The notes beneath the pieces are model-generated. The model did no database searches. It had not been told where the DNA came from and was given only the letters and a program-made list of their open reading frames with translations. Below are positions 1 through 5,290 of a stretch of 6,211 bases of DNA, piece by piece. Position 1 is the first letter of the stretch. The number at the start of each line of letters is the position of its first letter. The position numbers and the translations under genes are program-made. Source of the stretch: Ilumatobacteraceae bacterium (GTDB lineage: Bacteria; Actinomycetota; Acidimicrobiia; Acidimicrobiales; Ilumatobacteraceae); the NCBI GenBank assembly GCA_025456105.1, contig JALOLG010000099.1, forward strand, positions 1 through 6,211, given 5' to 3'.

Positions 1-55
1 ACTGCGCCCGGTCGACCGCGACCAGTTCGAGCGGGCGATCGACTCAGCCGGGTGA
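1..55 (+). CDS. 3' end of an unidentified protein (partial)
   Basis: An open frame enters from the left edge (first full codon at position 2) and ends with TGA at 53-55, giving the C-terminal peptide LRPVDRDQFERAIDSAG. The composition is balanced (acidic and basic residues with an amphipathic FERAI stretch) and looks like a normal helical protein end. The other two frames here are arginine/proline-rich in the way GC-rich shadow frames are. The stop lies 51 bases before the next gene on the same strand. Seventeen residues are too few to assign a family, so I give no function. The frame choice is an inference. Confidence 0.5.
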   Translation, partial: LRPVDRDQFERAIDSAG

Positions 56-94
56 CAGGGACCTCCGACCCTGGTCGCGGCACCCCCCAGCACC

Positions 95-100
95 TACGTT
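95..100 (+). promoter_or_regulatory. -10 element of a leaderless promoter for the ferritin-like gene
   Basis: TACGTT fits the actinobacterial -10 pattern TANNNT and ends exactly 6 bases before the ATG at 107. That spacing would place the transcription start at or within a base of the start codon. No Shine-Dalgarno sequence precedes the ATG, as expected for a leaderless message. No convincing -35 hexamer is visible. The promoter call is an inference from pattern and spacing. Confidence 0.5.
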
Positions 101-106
101 CAGCGC

Positions 107-589
107 ATGGCCGACGAGACCAGCGACCTGCCACCCGACGCGAGCCAGTGGGAGCGCGACCTCTACCGACATCTCACCCACCACACCCGCAACGAGGGCA
201 AGCTCCTCGCCGAGTACGTGCAGGTGGCCCAGGGCACCGAGTCCAAGGCCCTCTCCTACCTGCTCGACCTGCTCGTGCAGGACGAGCACCGGCACCACGC
301 GATCTTCGACGCGCTCGCCCACTCGATGAAGGCGCAGACCGAGCTCGACCCCGACCCCGAGGTGCCGCTGCTCGACTTCCACAAGGTCGACACCACCGAG
401 CTGCTCGCGCAGACCCGCACGCTGCTCGAGCACGAGCGCGAGGACCAGAAGGAGCTGAAGCGGCTCCACAAGGAGCTGCACGACATGGAGCACACGTCGC
501 TGTGGGGTCTGCTCGTCGAGCTCATGCAGCGCGACACCGAGAAGCACATCGCGATGCTCGAGTTCGTCGAGCGTCACGCCACGCGCTGA
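107..589 (+). CDS. ferritin-like (rubrerythrin/hemerythrin-type) four-helix protein
   Basis: The 160-residue soluble protein has no signal peptide or membrane segment and is almost entirely helical. Four helices can be traced: about 20-41 (E30, E36), 47-74 with an ExxH motif at E60/H63 (DEHRHH), 98-126 (E108, E110 and many charged residues), and 130-157 with DTEKH (D143, H147). This glutamate/histidine spacing over four helices is typical of diiron ferritin-like proteins, which handle iron or reactive oxygen. The fourth-helix motif is irregular: a threonine sits three residues before H147, where a glutamate is usual, so the metal site may be altered or use D143. The ATG is chosen for its position behind a TANNNT element and because the protein pattern begins soon after. 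It converges on the phosphatase gene with 7 bases between stops. A hemerythrin-like assignment is the main alternative. The substrate is unknown. Confidence 0.75.
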   Translation: MADETSDLPPDASQWERDLYRHLTHHTRNEGKLLAEYVQVAQGTESKALSYLLDLLVQDEHRHHAIFDALAHSMKAQTELDPDPEVPLLDFHKVDTTELLAQTRTLLEHEREDQKELKRLHKELHDMEHTSLWGLLVELMQRDTEKHIAMLEFVERHATR

Positions 590-612
590 TCGTCGCTCAG
601 GAGCCGACGATC
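588..612. terminator. hairpin across both convergent stop codons, possible bidirectional terminator
   Basis: GATCGTC (588-594) pairs with GACGATC (606-612), and the inner GCT (595-597) pairs with AGC (602-604) around the loop CAGG, leaving C605 bulged. This gives a stem of about 10 base pairs. It overlaps the last bases of the ferritin-like gene's stop (587-589) and contains the phoX stop (597-599). Neither side has a T-run, so it is not a classical intrinsic terminator. U-less hairpin terminators have been proposed in actinobacteria. The terminator role is inferred from position and symmetry. Confidence 0.4.
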
Positions 613-2501
613 CCGCCGTCCTTGCGGGTGATCACCAGGGTCGCGTCACGGGGGATGGTCGTGCCGTCGAAGGGCTTCGGGAAGCTCGTCAGCGACGGAT
701 CGCCGTCACCCGGATGCTGGAGGTTGGCGAACATGACGCGCTGACTGGGTGTGATGGCGATCCCCGTGACCTCGCAGCCGCGCACGCCGGTGAGCAGACG
801 ACGCACCTCTTCGGTCACGGGATCGGCGACCAGCATCTGGTCGTTGGCGTTCACGGTGACGCCGCCCGACAGCTCGATCACCGGCTGCGTGCCGTCGGTC
901 TGGATGAACACCCGGCCGGCCGAGTCGGCCCACAGCCCGTCGGGCGAGCCGTACATCTGGCCGTCGCCGTCCTCGGTGTCGACGGAGATCAGGAAGATGT
1001 CCCAGACGAACGTCGTGCCGACGTGCTGGTCGGCGTCGACCCAGCGGATGATGTGCCCGTCGGGGTTCGGGGCGAGCGGATTGGCCGCCACCTCGCCGGC
1101 CGGGGTGCCGGCCGGGTTGGAGCGGCGCGTGTTGTTGGTCAGCGTGCAGAACATCTCGTCGTCGACGCCCTCGGCGATCCACTCGGGGCGGTCCATCTTG
1201 GTGGCACCGAGGAGATCGCCGGCGATGCGGGTGTACGTGAGCATCTCGGCGTCGGTGGCGAAGCGCGCCGCGAGCGCCGGGTTGTCGCGAGTGAGCTCGA
1301 GCCACTCGCCCGTGCCGTCGGCGTTGAACTTGGCGACGTAGAGCTTGCCGTCGTCGAGGGGGCTGATGCCGCGGGCCTGCATCGAGCGCCAGTTGCCTGA
1401 CGACACGAACTTGTAGATGTACTCGAACCGCTCGTCGTCACCCATGTACACGACGGCACGGCCGCCGCGACCGGTCACGAACGTGGCGCCCTCGTGCTTG
1501 AAGCGACCGAGCGCCGTGCGCTTCACCGGCGGGCGGTTCGGGCGATCGGGATCGATCTCGACCACCCAGCCGAACCGGTTCTCCTCGTTCCGGTACTGCG
1601 CGTTCGACAGGTCGAACCGGTCGTCGAACAGGTGCCAGCCGTAGCCGAATCCACCCGGGCTGAACCCGTAGCGCCCCTGTTCCTCCGTGTTGGTGCCACC
1701 GCTCCTGCGGCCGAAGTAGCCGTTGAAGTTCTCCTCGCACGTGAGGTAGGTGCCCCAGGGCGTGTACCCGTTGGCGCAGTTGTTGAGGGTGCCGAGCGGC
1801 GGGTTGGCGGCCGGCGTCTGCAGCGGCGCGCTCCCTGCCACTGGGCCGCTGAAGGTCACCGGGGTGTTCACGTGGATGCGCCGGTTGCGACGGTCGTTCC
1901 GCACCTGCCAGCCCGATCGGGTCCGCTCGATCTGCACCACCGACACACCGTGCGCGTGCTGCACGATCCGGACCTCGTCGAGGCTGGAGGGGTTCGTGGT
2001 GCGGAGGATGTGCGGGTTGGTGCCGAACTCGTGGTTGATGCAGAGCATGCCTCGGCGCTCGTCGCCGAAGTACCACATGCCGTCGTGGCCGATCCCGATC
2101 CGTCGCGTCTGCTCGTCGGCGATCGTCGAGGCGCTCTTCAGCAGGCCGGCGGCCTCGAAGTGGTCGGCGAAGTCGTCGGGTCCGCCGTCGAGGCGGGTCC
2201 ACCACGGGATGAGCACGTCGTACTGGTACTCGGGGGCGATGGTCGGCATCACCCCGGCGTCGTTGGCGATCGAGGTGAACGAGAACAGCGGTGTCCGACC
2301 CGAACCCGGGCGGCCGGTGGGTGCCGGTGCCGCGGCGGGGGCGCCCAGCGCGTTCACCGAGCCGGCGGCGAAGAACGTGGTGGCCGCCGCGGCCAGGCCG
2401 CCGATCATGGCCGTGCGACGTGAGAAGCGGGCGTGCAGGATCTCCTGGAACGTGGTGTTGTCGGAGCTGTTGCTGACGGTGTCGTCGTCGAGCAGGGACA
2501 T
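597..2501 (-). CDS. phoX: PhoX-family (DUF839) alkaline phosphatase, Tat-exported
   Basis: This 634-residue protein matches the PhoX/DUF839 family in length and motifs. Family members release inorganic phosphate from organic phosphoesters outside the cytoplasm, and characterised PhoX enzymes use iron and calcium. The N-terminus carries a twin-arginine signal (FSRRTAMIGG, 26-35), an alanine-rich hydrophobic stretch to about 52 and a proline/alanine linker, so export is by Tat. Family-type blocks follow: CINHEFG (154-160), TYLTCEENFNGYFG (251-264), GRFKHEG (332-338), GDDERFEYIYKFVS (354-367), TKMDRPEW (434-441), SPDGLW (519-524) and NLQHPGDG (593-600). The acidic, His and Cys residues in them are the likely metal ligands, though I cannot map each one. 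The ATG at 2501 is supported by GAGGAG 7 bases upstream. DUF389 lies 111 bases upstream on the same strand, but the gap holds phoX's own promoter and PHO-like repeats, so phosphate-starvation control is likely. Intact, with no frameshift. Confidence 0.93.
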   Translation of the reverse strand: MSLLDDDTVSNSSDNTTFQEILHARFSRRTAMIGGLAAAATTFFAAGSVNALGAPAAAPAPTGRPGSGRTPLFSFTSIANDAGVMPTIAPEYQYDVLIPWWTRLDGGPDDFADHFEAAGLLKSASTIADEQTRRIGIGHDGMWYFGDERRGMLCINHEFGTNPHILRTTNPSSLDEVRIVQHAHGVSVVQIERTRSGWQVRNDRRNRRIHVNTPVTFSGPVAGSAPLQTPAANPPLGTLNNCANGYTPWGTYLTCEENFNGYFGRRSGGTNTEEQGRYGFSPGGFGYGWHLFDDRFDLSNAQYRNEENRFGWVVEIDPDRPNRPPVKRTALGRFKHEGATFVTGRGGRAVVYMGDDERFEYIYKFVSSGNWRSMQARGISPLDDGKLYVAKFNADGTGEWLELTRDNPALAARFATDAEMLTYTRIAGDLLGATKMDRPEWIAEGVDDEMFCTLTNNTRRSNPAGTPAGEVAANPLAPNPDGHIIRWVDADQHVGTTFVWDIFLISVDTEDGDGQMYGSPDGLWADSAGRVFIQTDGTQPVIELSGGVTVNANDQMLVADPVTEEVRRLLTGVRGCEVTGIAITPSQRVMFANLQHPGDGDPSLTSFPKPFDGTTIPRDATLVITRKDGGIVGS

Positions 2502-2508
2502 GGCGGGT

Positions 2509-2514
2509 CTCCTC
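2509..2514 (-). promoter_or_regulatory. ribosome binding site of phoX
   Basis: Read on the minus strand this is GAGGAG, separated by 7 bases from the ATG at 2501. It is one of the strongest Shine-Dalgarno matches in the window and fixes the phoX start. The leaderless neighbouring genes lack such a site. Confidence 0.8.
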
Positions 2515-2538
2515 GGGTCGTGACGGGGAACGTCAGCG

Positions 2539-2544
2539 ACCGTA
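2539..2544 (-). promoter_or_regulatory. -10 element of the phoX promoter
   Basis: TACGGT on the minus strand fits TANNNT and would put transcription start near 2532, giving a leader of about 30 bases that contains the GAGGAG site. There is no good -35 hexamer at the expected place (about 2562-2567), which suits a promoter that needs an activator. The repeats at 2572-2604 lie just upstream of that -35 position. The assignment is inferred. Confidence 0.45.
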
Positions 2545-2571
2545 GGAAACCGAGTTGGACGGGAGGCAGCG

Positions 2572-2604
2572 TCACCGTGACACGTCGGCGAAGTCGCGGT
2601 GAAC
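2572..2604 (-). promoter_or_regulatory. PHO-box-like operator: three 11-base direct repeat units upstream of phoX
   Basis: On the minus strand, three consecutive 11-base units read GTTCACCGCGA (2604-2594), CTTCGCCGACG (2593-2583) and TGTCACGGTGA (2582-2572). The first seven bases of the first unit equal GTTCACC, the core of the Streptomyces PhoP binding repeat. The second unit matches that core at 5 of 7 positions and the third at 4 of 7. Streptomyces PHO boxes are known to be tandem 11-base units with this core. The array sits about 27 bases upstream of the candidate -10, a normal place for an activator bound just above the -35 region. Its location before a secreted phosphatase makes phosphate control likely. 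The binding protein itself is not in this window. Confidence 0.55.
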
Positions 2605-2612
2605 TCCCGGTG

Positions 2613-3608
2613 TCAGGGCTCGGGGTCGCCGAGGTCGATCTGCTCGCGCGGCACCAGGTTGAGGTCGACGTCGGCGGGGTCGACGCCTTCGGCCTCGAGG
2701 CGGGCCCGCAGGTCGTCGAGATCGGGTGCGGGCAGCGCCCCGATCGCGGTCACCTCCACCTCGCCACCTCGGGTCGAGAGCGCGACGAGCTCCCAGTCGC
2801 CGGCTTCGGCCCACCCGGTCAGGGCGCTGCGCACCCGCGACTCTCGGAGGGTGTCGCCGCCGATCCGGATGCTCGCGCCGGTGAGCGGGATCGCCACCAG
2901 CACGAACAGCGCGATCACCACGAGCACGGCGTTGCGGCGGTTCACCCGCTCGGTGCCCGGTGCCGCCTCCGCGAGCGCTGCCCGGTGGACCCCGTAGAGC
3001 GCCATCACGACGGTGCCGGTCAGCAAGATGGCGGCCACGTTGGTGGTGAAGAGCAGCAGTGCGCCTGCCGACTCGCTCCACGCCCCTGACTCGGCCGTGA
3101 GGCCCACGACGGTGAGCGGCGGCACGAGCGAGATCGCGATCGCGACGCCCGGCAGGGTGTCGGAGATGTCGGAGCGGACCAGGGCGACCGAGCCGACCGC
3201 CCCCGTGGCGAGCGCAGCGAGCAGGTCGATGAGCCGGGGGTTGACGCGGCCGGCCACCTGCGGGTTGGTCGCGGCGACCACCTCGTTGATCGAGAGCAGG
3301 CCGATCAGGTACCCGATGGCGATGGCGGCGGCGGCGCCGGCCAGCACGAGCCCGATGCTGCGCAGCAGGTTGCCCCGGTCGCCCAGGACGACGCCGAGCA
3401 TCGTGCCCATGATCGGTGTCATGAGCGGGGCGACGATCATCGCCCCGATCACCGTGGCGGTGGAGTCGGCCACCACACCAGCGGCGGCGATGATCGCCGC
3501 GAGGACCAGCAGCACCCAGAACCGGGTGAGCTTGGTGCGAACCGTCGGGCCGTCGAAGAAGACGGCGCCGCGCATGTGGTCGAGCGTGTTGGTGGGGGTG
3601 AGCGGCAC
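2613..3608 (-). CDS. DUF389 family multi-pass membrane protein
   Basis: From the GTG at 3608 this is a 331-residue integral membrane protein. About seven hydrophobic segments lie near residues 30-47, 52-76, 81-105, 126-144, 151-172, 180-207 and 227-247. They are followed by a soluble C-terminal domain of about 80 residues with alternating strands and helices. The block DSTATVIGAMIVAPLMTPIMG (about 48-68) is the hallmark of DUF389, and SLVPPLTVVG (160-169) also fits. The family's biochemical role is not established. The preferred start is GTG 3608, because TAGCGT ends 7 bases upstream (leaderless pattern) and it keeps the LDHMRGAVFFDG region that precedes the first membrane segment. An ATG at 3575 is the alternative; neither has a Shine-Dalgarno sequence. 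There is no large N-terminal regulatory domain as in some relatives. It is divergent from the hydrolase and lies upstream of phoX on the same strand, so co-transcription with phoX is possible but not required. Confidence 0.88.
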   Translation of the reverse strand: MPLTPTNTLDHMRGAVFFDGPTVRTKLTRFWVLLVLAAIIAAAGVVADSTATVIGAMIVAPLMTPIMGTMLGVVLGDRGNLLRSIGLVLAGAAAAIAIGYLIGLLSINEVVAATNPQVAGRVNPRLIDLLAALATGAVGSVALVRSDISDTLPGVAIAISLVPPLTVVGLTAESGAWSESAGALLLFTTNVAAILLTGTVVMALYGVHRAALAEAAPGTERVNRRNAVLVVIALFVLVAIPLTGASIRIGGDTLRESRVRSALTGWAEAGDWELVALSTRGGEVEVTAIGALPAPDLDDLRARLEAEGVDPADVDLNLVPREQIDLGDPEP

Positions 3609-3615
3609 GAGCGGG

Positions 3616-3621
3616 ACGCTA
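3616..3621 (-). promoter_or_regulatory. -10 element of a leaderless promoter for the DUF389 gene
   Basis: The minus strand reads TAGCGT, then 7 bases (CCCGCTC), then GTG at 3608. This TANNNT-N7-start layout is that of leaderless actinobacterial messages and supports the GTG over the ATG at 3575. No clear -35 is visible. Inferred from pattern and spacing. Confidence 0.42.
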
Positions 3622-3653
3622 GGCGGGCAGACTGGGGCATCGACGCCAATGCC

Positions 3654-4340
3654 GTGCCGCCACCCCGGGTGCCGTCGCCCTGGAAGATGGCGCTCGAGTC
3701 GCGGGCGGCGCTCGACGGCGCGCGGCTCGCCGTGCTCGCGCCTCGACTGGCGCGCGGCCCACGAGGCGACGGCCGTCCCGTCGTCGTGCTGCCGGGCTAC
3801 GGCACGTCGGACGCATCGACGATCCTCGTGCGCGGCTACCTCGCCCGGCTCGGCTACGACGTGCGCGGTTGGGGGCTCGGGCGCAACCACGGGCGGGTGC
3901 TCGAGCTGCTGCCCGAGGTGGAGGGGCTGGTCGAGGGGGTGGCGAAGCACCACGGGCCGGTCGCCCTGGTCGGCTGGAGCCTCGGGGGCGTGCTGGCGCG
4001 CGAGACGGCGCGTGCGCTGCCCGGGCAGGTGCGCCGGGTGATCACGATGGGAACCCCAGTGGTGGGCGGCCCGAAGTACACCCAGACCGCGCGCGCCTAC
4101 GCCGAGCGCGGGCTCGATCTCGACGCGATCGAGCGCCTGGTCGCCGAGCGCGAGCGCGCCCCCATCGGCGTGCCGGTGACGGCCATCTACAGCCGCAACG
4201 ACGGCGTGGTCGACTGGCGGGCGTGCATCGACCGCACGCACCCGGAGGTCGAGCACGTGGAGGTCCGGTCGTCGCACCTCGGCATGGGCGCCTGCCCCGA
4301 CGTGTACGCGATCCTCGCCGACCGGTTGGCGCGCCGCTGA
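3654..4340 (+). CDS. alpha/beta hydrolase (lipase/esterase-like, GWSLGG nucleophile motif)
   Basis: From GTG 3654 this is a 228-residue alpha/beta hydrolase with a complete apparent catalytic triad. The nucleophile is S109 in GWSLGG (serine codon 3978-3980), the acid is D183 in YSRNDGVV, and the histidine is H208 in SSHLGM. LPGYG (46-50) likely forms the oxyanion hole, and RGDGRPVVVLPGYG followed by GYDVRGWGLGRNHG is typical of this lipase-like group. No signal peptide is seen, so the enzyme is probably cytoplasmic and cleaves an ester or related bond in an unknown substrate. The start is uncertain: GTG 3669 (223 aa) and ATG 3687 (217 aa) are alternatives, and none has a good ribosome site. 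I favour a GTG because the PSPWKMALESRAAL segment before and around the ATG resembles the N-terminal helix of relatives. It is divergent from DUF389, and the VOC gene follows after 34 bases on the same strand. Confidence 0.85.
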   Translation: MPPPRVPSPWKMALESRAALDGARLAVLAPRLARGPRGDGRPVVVLPGYGTSDASTILVRGYLARLGYDVRGWGLGRNHGRVLELLPEVEGLVEGVAKHHGPVALVGWSLGGVLARETARALPGQVRRVITMGTPVVGGPKYTQTARAYAERGLDLDAIERLVAERERAPIGVPVTAIYSRNDGVVDWRACIDRTHPEVEHVEVRSSHLGMGACPDVYAILADRLARR

Positions 4341-4343
4341 GAG

Positions 4344-4359
4344 CACGGCTGACGCCGTG
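4344..4359 (+). other. short hairpin between the hydrolase and VOC genes
   Basis: CACGGC (4344-4349) and GCCGTG (4354-4359) form a 6-base-pair GC-rich stem with the loop TGAC, directly after the hydrolase stop. No T-run follows. It may mark a weak transcription pause or an mRNA processing point inside the hydrolase-VOC unit, or it may be chance in GC-rich DNA. Confidence 0.25.
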
Positions 4360-4374
4360 TGGTGGACTCGCGCC

Positions 4375-4914
4375 ATGAGCGCCGCCCCGATCATCGAGCA
4401 CCGGAACTGGTTCCAGGTCGCCTACCTCGTCAACGACATCGACGCCGCGATCGCGAAGTGGACCGACCTGTTCGGGGCCGGGCCGTTCGCCGTGACGCAC
4501 CACCACAAGACCGACCGCTTCATGTACCGCGGCACCGACGCCGAGGCCGACGTGTCGTACGCGTTCGGCTACCTCGGCGACACGATGATCCAGTTCATCC
4601 AGCAGCACGACGAGACGCCCTCGATCTACCGCGACATGTACGCGGCGGGGGAGGAGGGCTACCACCACGTGGCCTATCTCGTGCACGACTTCGAGGCCGA
4701 GTACTCGCGCCTCGAGTCGATGGGGTTCACGCCGGCGTGCCGGCTGTACGCCGACGGCGTCGACGCCGCGTACTTCGACACGCGCGACGTCACGGGCGGC
4801 TTCACCGAGATCCACGGCGATCCGCCGCACATCATGGGGACGTTCGCCGTGTGGCGGCGGGCGCACGAGATGTACCGGCCGGGCGTCGACGACCCGGTGC
4901 TGCGCCGCAAGTAG
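4375..4914 (+). CDS. VOC (vicinal oxygen chelate/glyoxalase-fold) family protein
   Basis: The 179-residue protein has two VOC modules: about 11-78 (WFQVAYLVNDIDAAIAKW to MIQFIQQ) and 96-148 (YHHVAYLVHDFEAEY to FTEIHG). The repeats QVAYLV and HVAYLV align, so the metal ligands can be read as Q14, Q73, H98 and E145. Glyoxalase I, methylmalonyl-CoA epimerase and ring-cleavage dioxygenases share this fold and bind a divalent metal at these four places. Glutamine is known at the first position in human glyoxalase I and at the second in methylmalonyl-CoA epimerase. The set suggests an isomerase, epimerase or lyase on a small or CoA-linked substrate, but the substrate is not readable. The ATG at 4375 is preferred; GGTGG 9 bases upstream is a weak ribosome site, and a GTG at 4357 would add six unlikely residues. 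The gene follows the hydrolase by 34 bases and converges on the ferredoxin gene with 15 bases between stops. Confidence 0.87.
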   Translation: MSAAPIIEHRNWFQVAYLVNDIDAAIAKWTDLFGAGPFAVTHHHKTDRFMYRGTDAEADVSYAFGYLGDTMIQFIQQHDETPSIYRDMYAAGEEGYHHVAYLVHDFEAEYSRLESMGFTPACRLYADGVDAAYFDTRDVTGGFTEIHGDPPHIMGTFAVWRRAHEMYRPGVDDPVLRRK

Positions 4915-4929
4915 CGAGATCCGACGTCG

Positions 4930-5217
4930 TCAGCGCGCCAGCTCGTCCACCCGGGCACGCGCCGCCTCGCGGTCGCGGAACCAGAGCGCGTTGATCTCCA
5001 CCCAGGCGGGCGGCGCGGCCGGGCTGCCGTCGGCGACGTAGATCGCGCCCACCGGGCACGCCGGCAGGCACAGGTTGCAGCCGATGCACTCGTCGGGGTC
5101 GATGTAGCGGACCCGGTCGATGTCGTCGGCGTGGATGCAGTCGACCGGGCACACCTCGACGCACGACTCGTCCTTCACGTCGATGCACGCGTCGGCGATC
5201 ACGTAGATGGAGGTCAC
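4930..5217 (-). CDS. 7Fe-type ([3Fe-4S][4Fe-4S]) ferredoxin
   Basis: The 95-residue protein carries Cys at 11, 19, 23 and 27 (ACIDVKDESCVEVCPVDCIH) and at 44, 47, 50 and 54 (CIGCNLCLPACPVGAIY). By comparison with Azotobacter FdI and Thermus ferredoxin, C11, C19 and C54 would hold a [3Fe-4S] cluster and C23, C44, C47 and C50 a [4Fe-4S] cluster. The cysteine found at FdI position 11 is replaced here by V14, which supports the 3Fe form. The C-terminal tail (about 65-95) is a helix-rich extension with WVEINALWF and a charged end. It is a soluble cytoplasmic electron carrier. The GTG start at 5217 is supported by GGGAG with a 6-base spacer and by homology starting at once (TSIYVIADACI). It is divergent from the P450 gene, so it is a plausible electron donor to that enzyme, although FdxA-like ferredoxins can also serve other pathways. 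Confidence 0.93.
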   Translation of the reverse strand: MTSIYVIADACIDVKDESCVEVCPVDCIHADDIDRVRYIDPDECIGCNLCLPACPVGAIYVADGSPAAPPAWVEINALWFRDREAARARVDELAR

Positions 5218-5223
5218 GTCCGG

Positions 5224-5228
5224 CTCCC
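5224..5228 (-). promoter_or_regulatory. ribosome binding site of the ferredoxin gene
   Basis: GGGAG on the minus strand, 6 bases before the GTG at 5217. It decides this GTG as the start, since the open frame continues far upstream without homology to ferredoxins. Confidence 0.65.
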
Positions 5229-5246
5229 GTCTCGTTCCAGGCGGTC

Positions 5247-5257
5247 CGTACCATACG
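5247..5257. promoter_or_regulatory. symmetric divergent -10 region between ferredoxin and P450
   Basis: The inverted repeat CGTA-CCA-TACG contains TACCAT on the plus strand (5249-5254) and TATGGT on the minus strand (5255-5250). Both fit TANNNT and overlap almost completely. Start points near 5261 (+) and 5243 (-) would give leaders of about 30 and 26 bases, each including the ribosome site of its gene. No good -35 is seen on either side. The repeat could instead be a repressor operator; both roles are possible together. Confidence 0.45.
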
Positions 5258-5277
5258 AAGACCCGGTCCTCCCCGAC

Positions 5278-5282
5278 GAAGG
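5278..5282 (+). promoter_or_regulatory. ribosome binding site of the P450 gene
   Basis: GAAGG lies 8 bases before the GTG at 5291. It supports this start over an in-frame ATG at 5206, which would run through the ferredoxin start and the shared promoter. Confidence 0.5.
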
Positions 5283-5290
5283 CGGTCACC

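Noticed and set aside
56..73. Small hairpin CAGGG/CCCTG just after the stop of the left-edge gene
   Set aside because: Only five base pairs with an 8-base loop and no T-run; expected by chance at this GC content.
52..744. Plus-strand open frame overlapping the ferritin-like gene and the phoX end
   Set aside because: Arg/Pro/Ala-rich composition without domain features; the overlapping frame at 107-589 has coherent ferritin-like helices.
1494..2423. Plus-strand open frame of about 309 codons antisense to phoX
   Set aside because: Shadow of a high-GC gene; no motif, no ribosome site, and phoX motifs run through the whole interval on the other strand.
3609..4394. Upstream extension of the DUF389 frame on the minus strand, adding more than 250 residues
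   Set aside because: The extra part is antisense to the hydrolase, is rich in Arg, His, Ala and Pro as GC-rich shadow frames are, and shows no domain. The family pattern begins only near 3608.
4922..4929. CGACGTCG palindrome between the VOC and ferredoxin stop codons
   Set aside because: No loop, short, and made of common GC-rich tetramers; no terminator-like hairpin could be built in the 15-base gap.
5206..5290. In-frame upstream ATG that would lengthen the P450 by 28 residues
   Set aside because: It would overlap the ferredoxin start and cross the shared promoter; GTG 5291 has a ribosome site and a natural P450 N-terminus.
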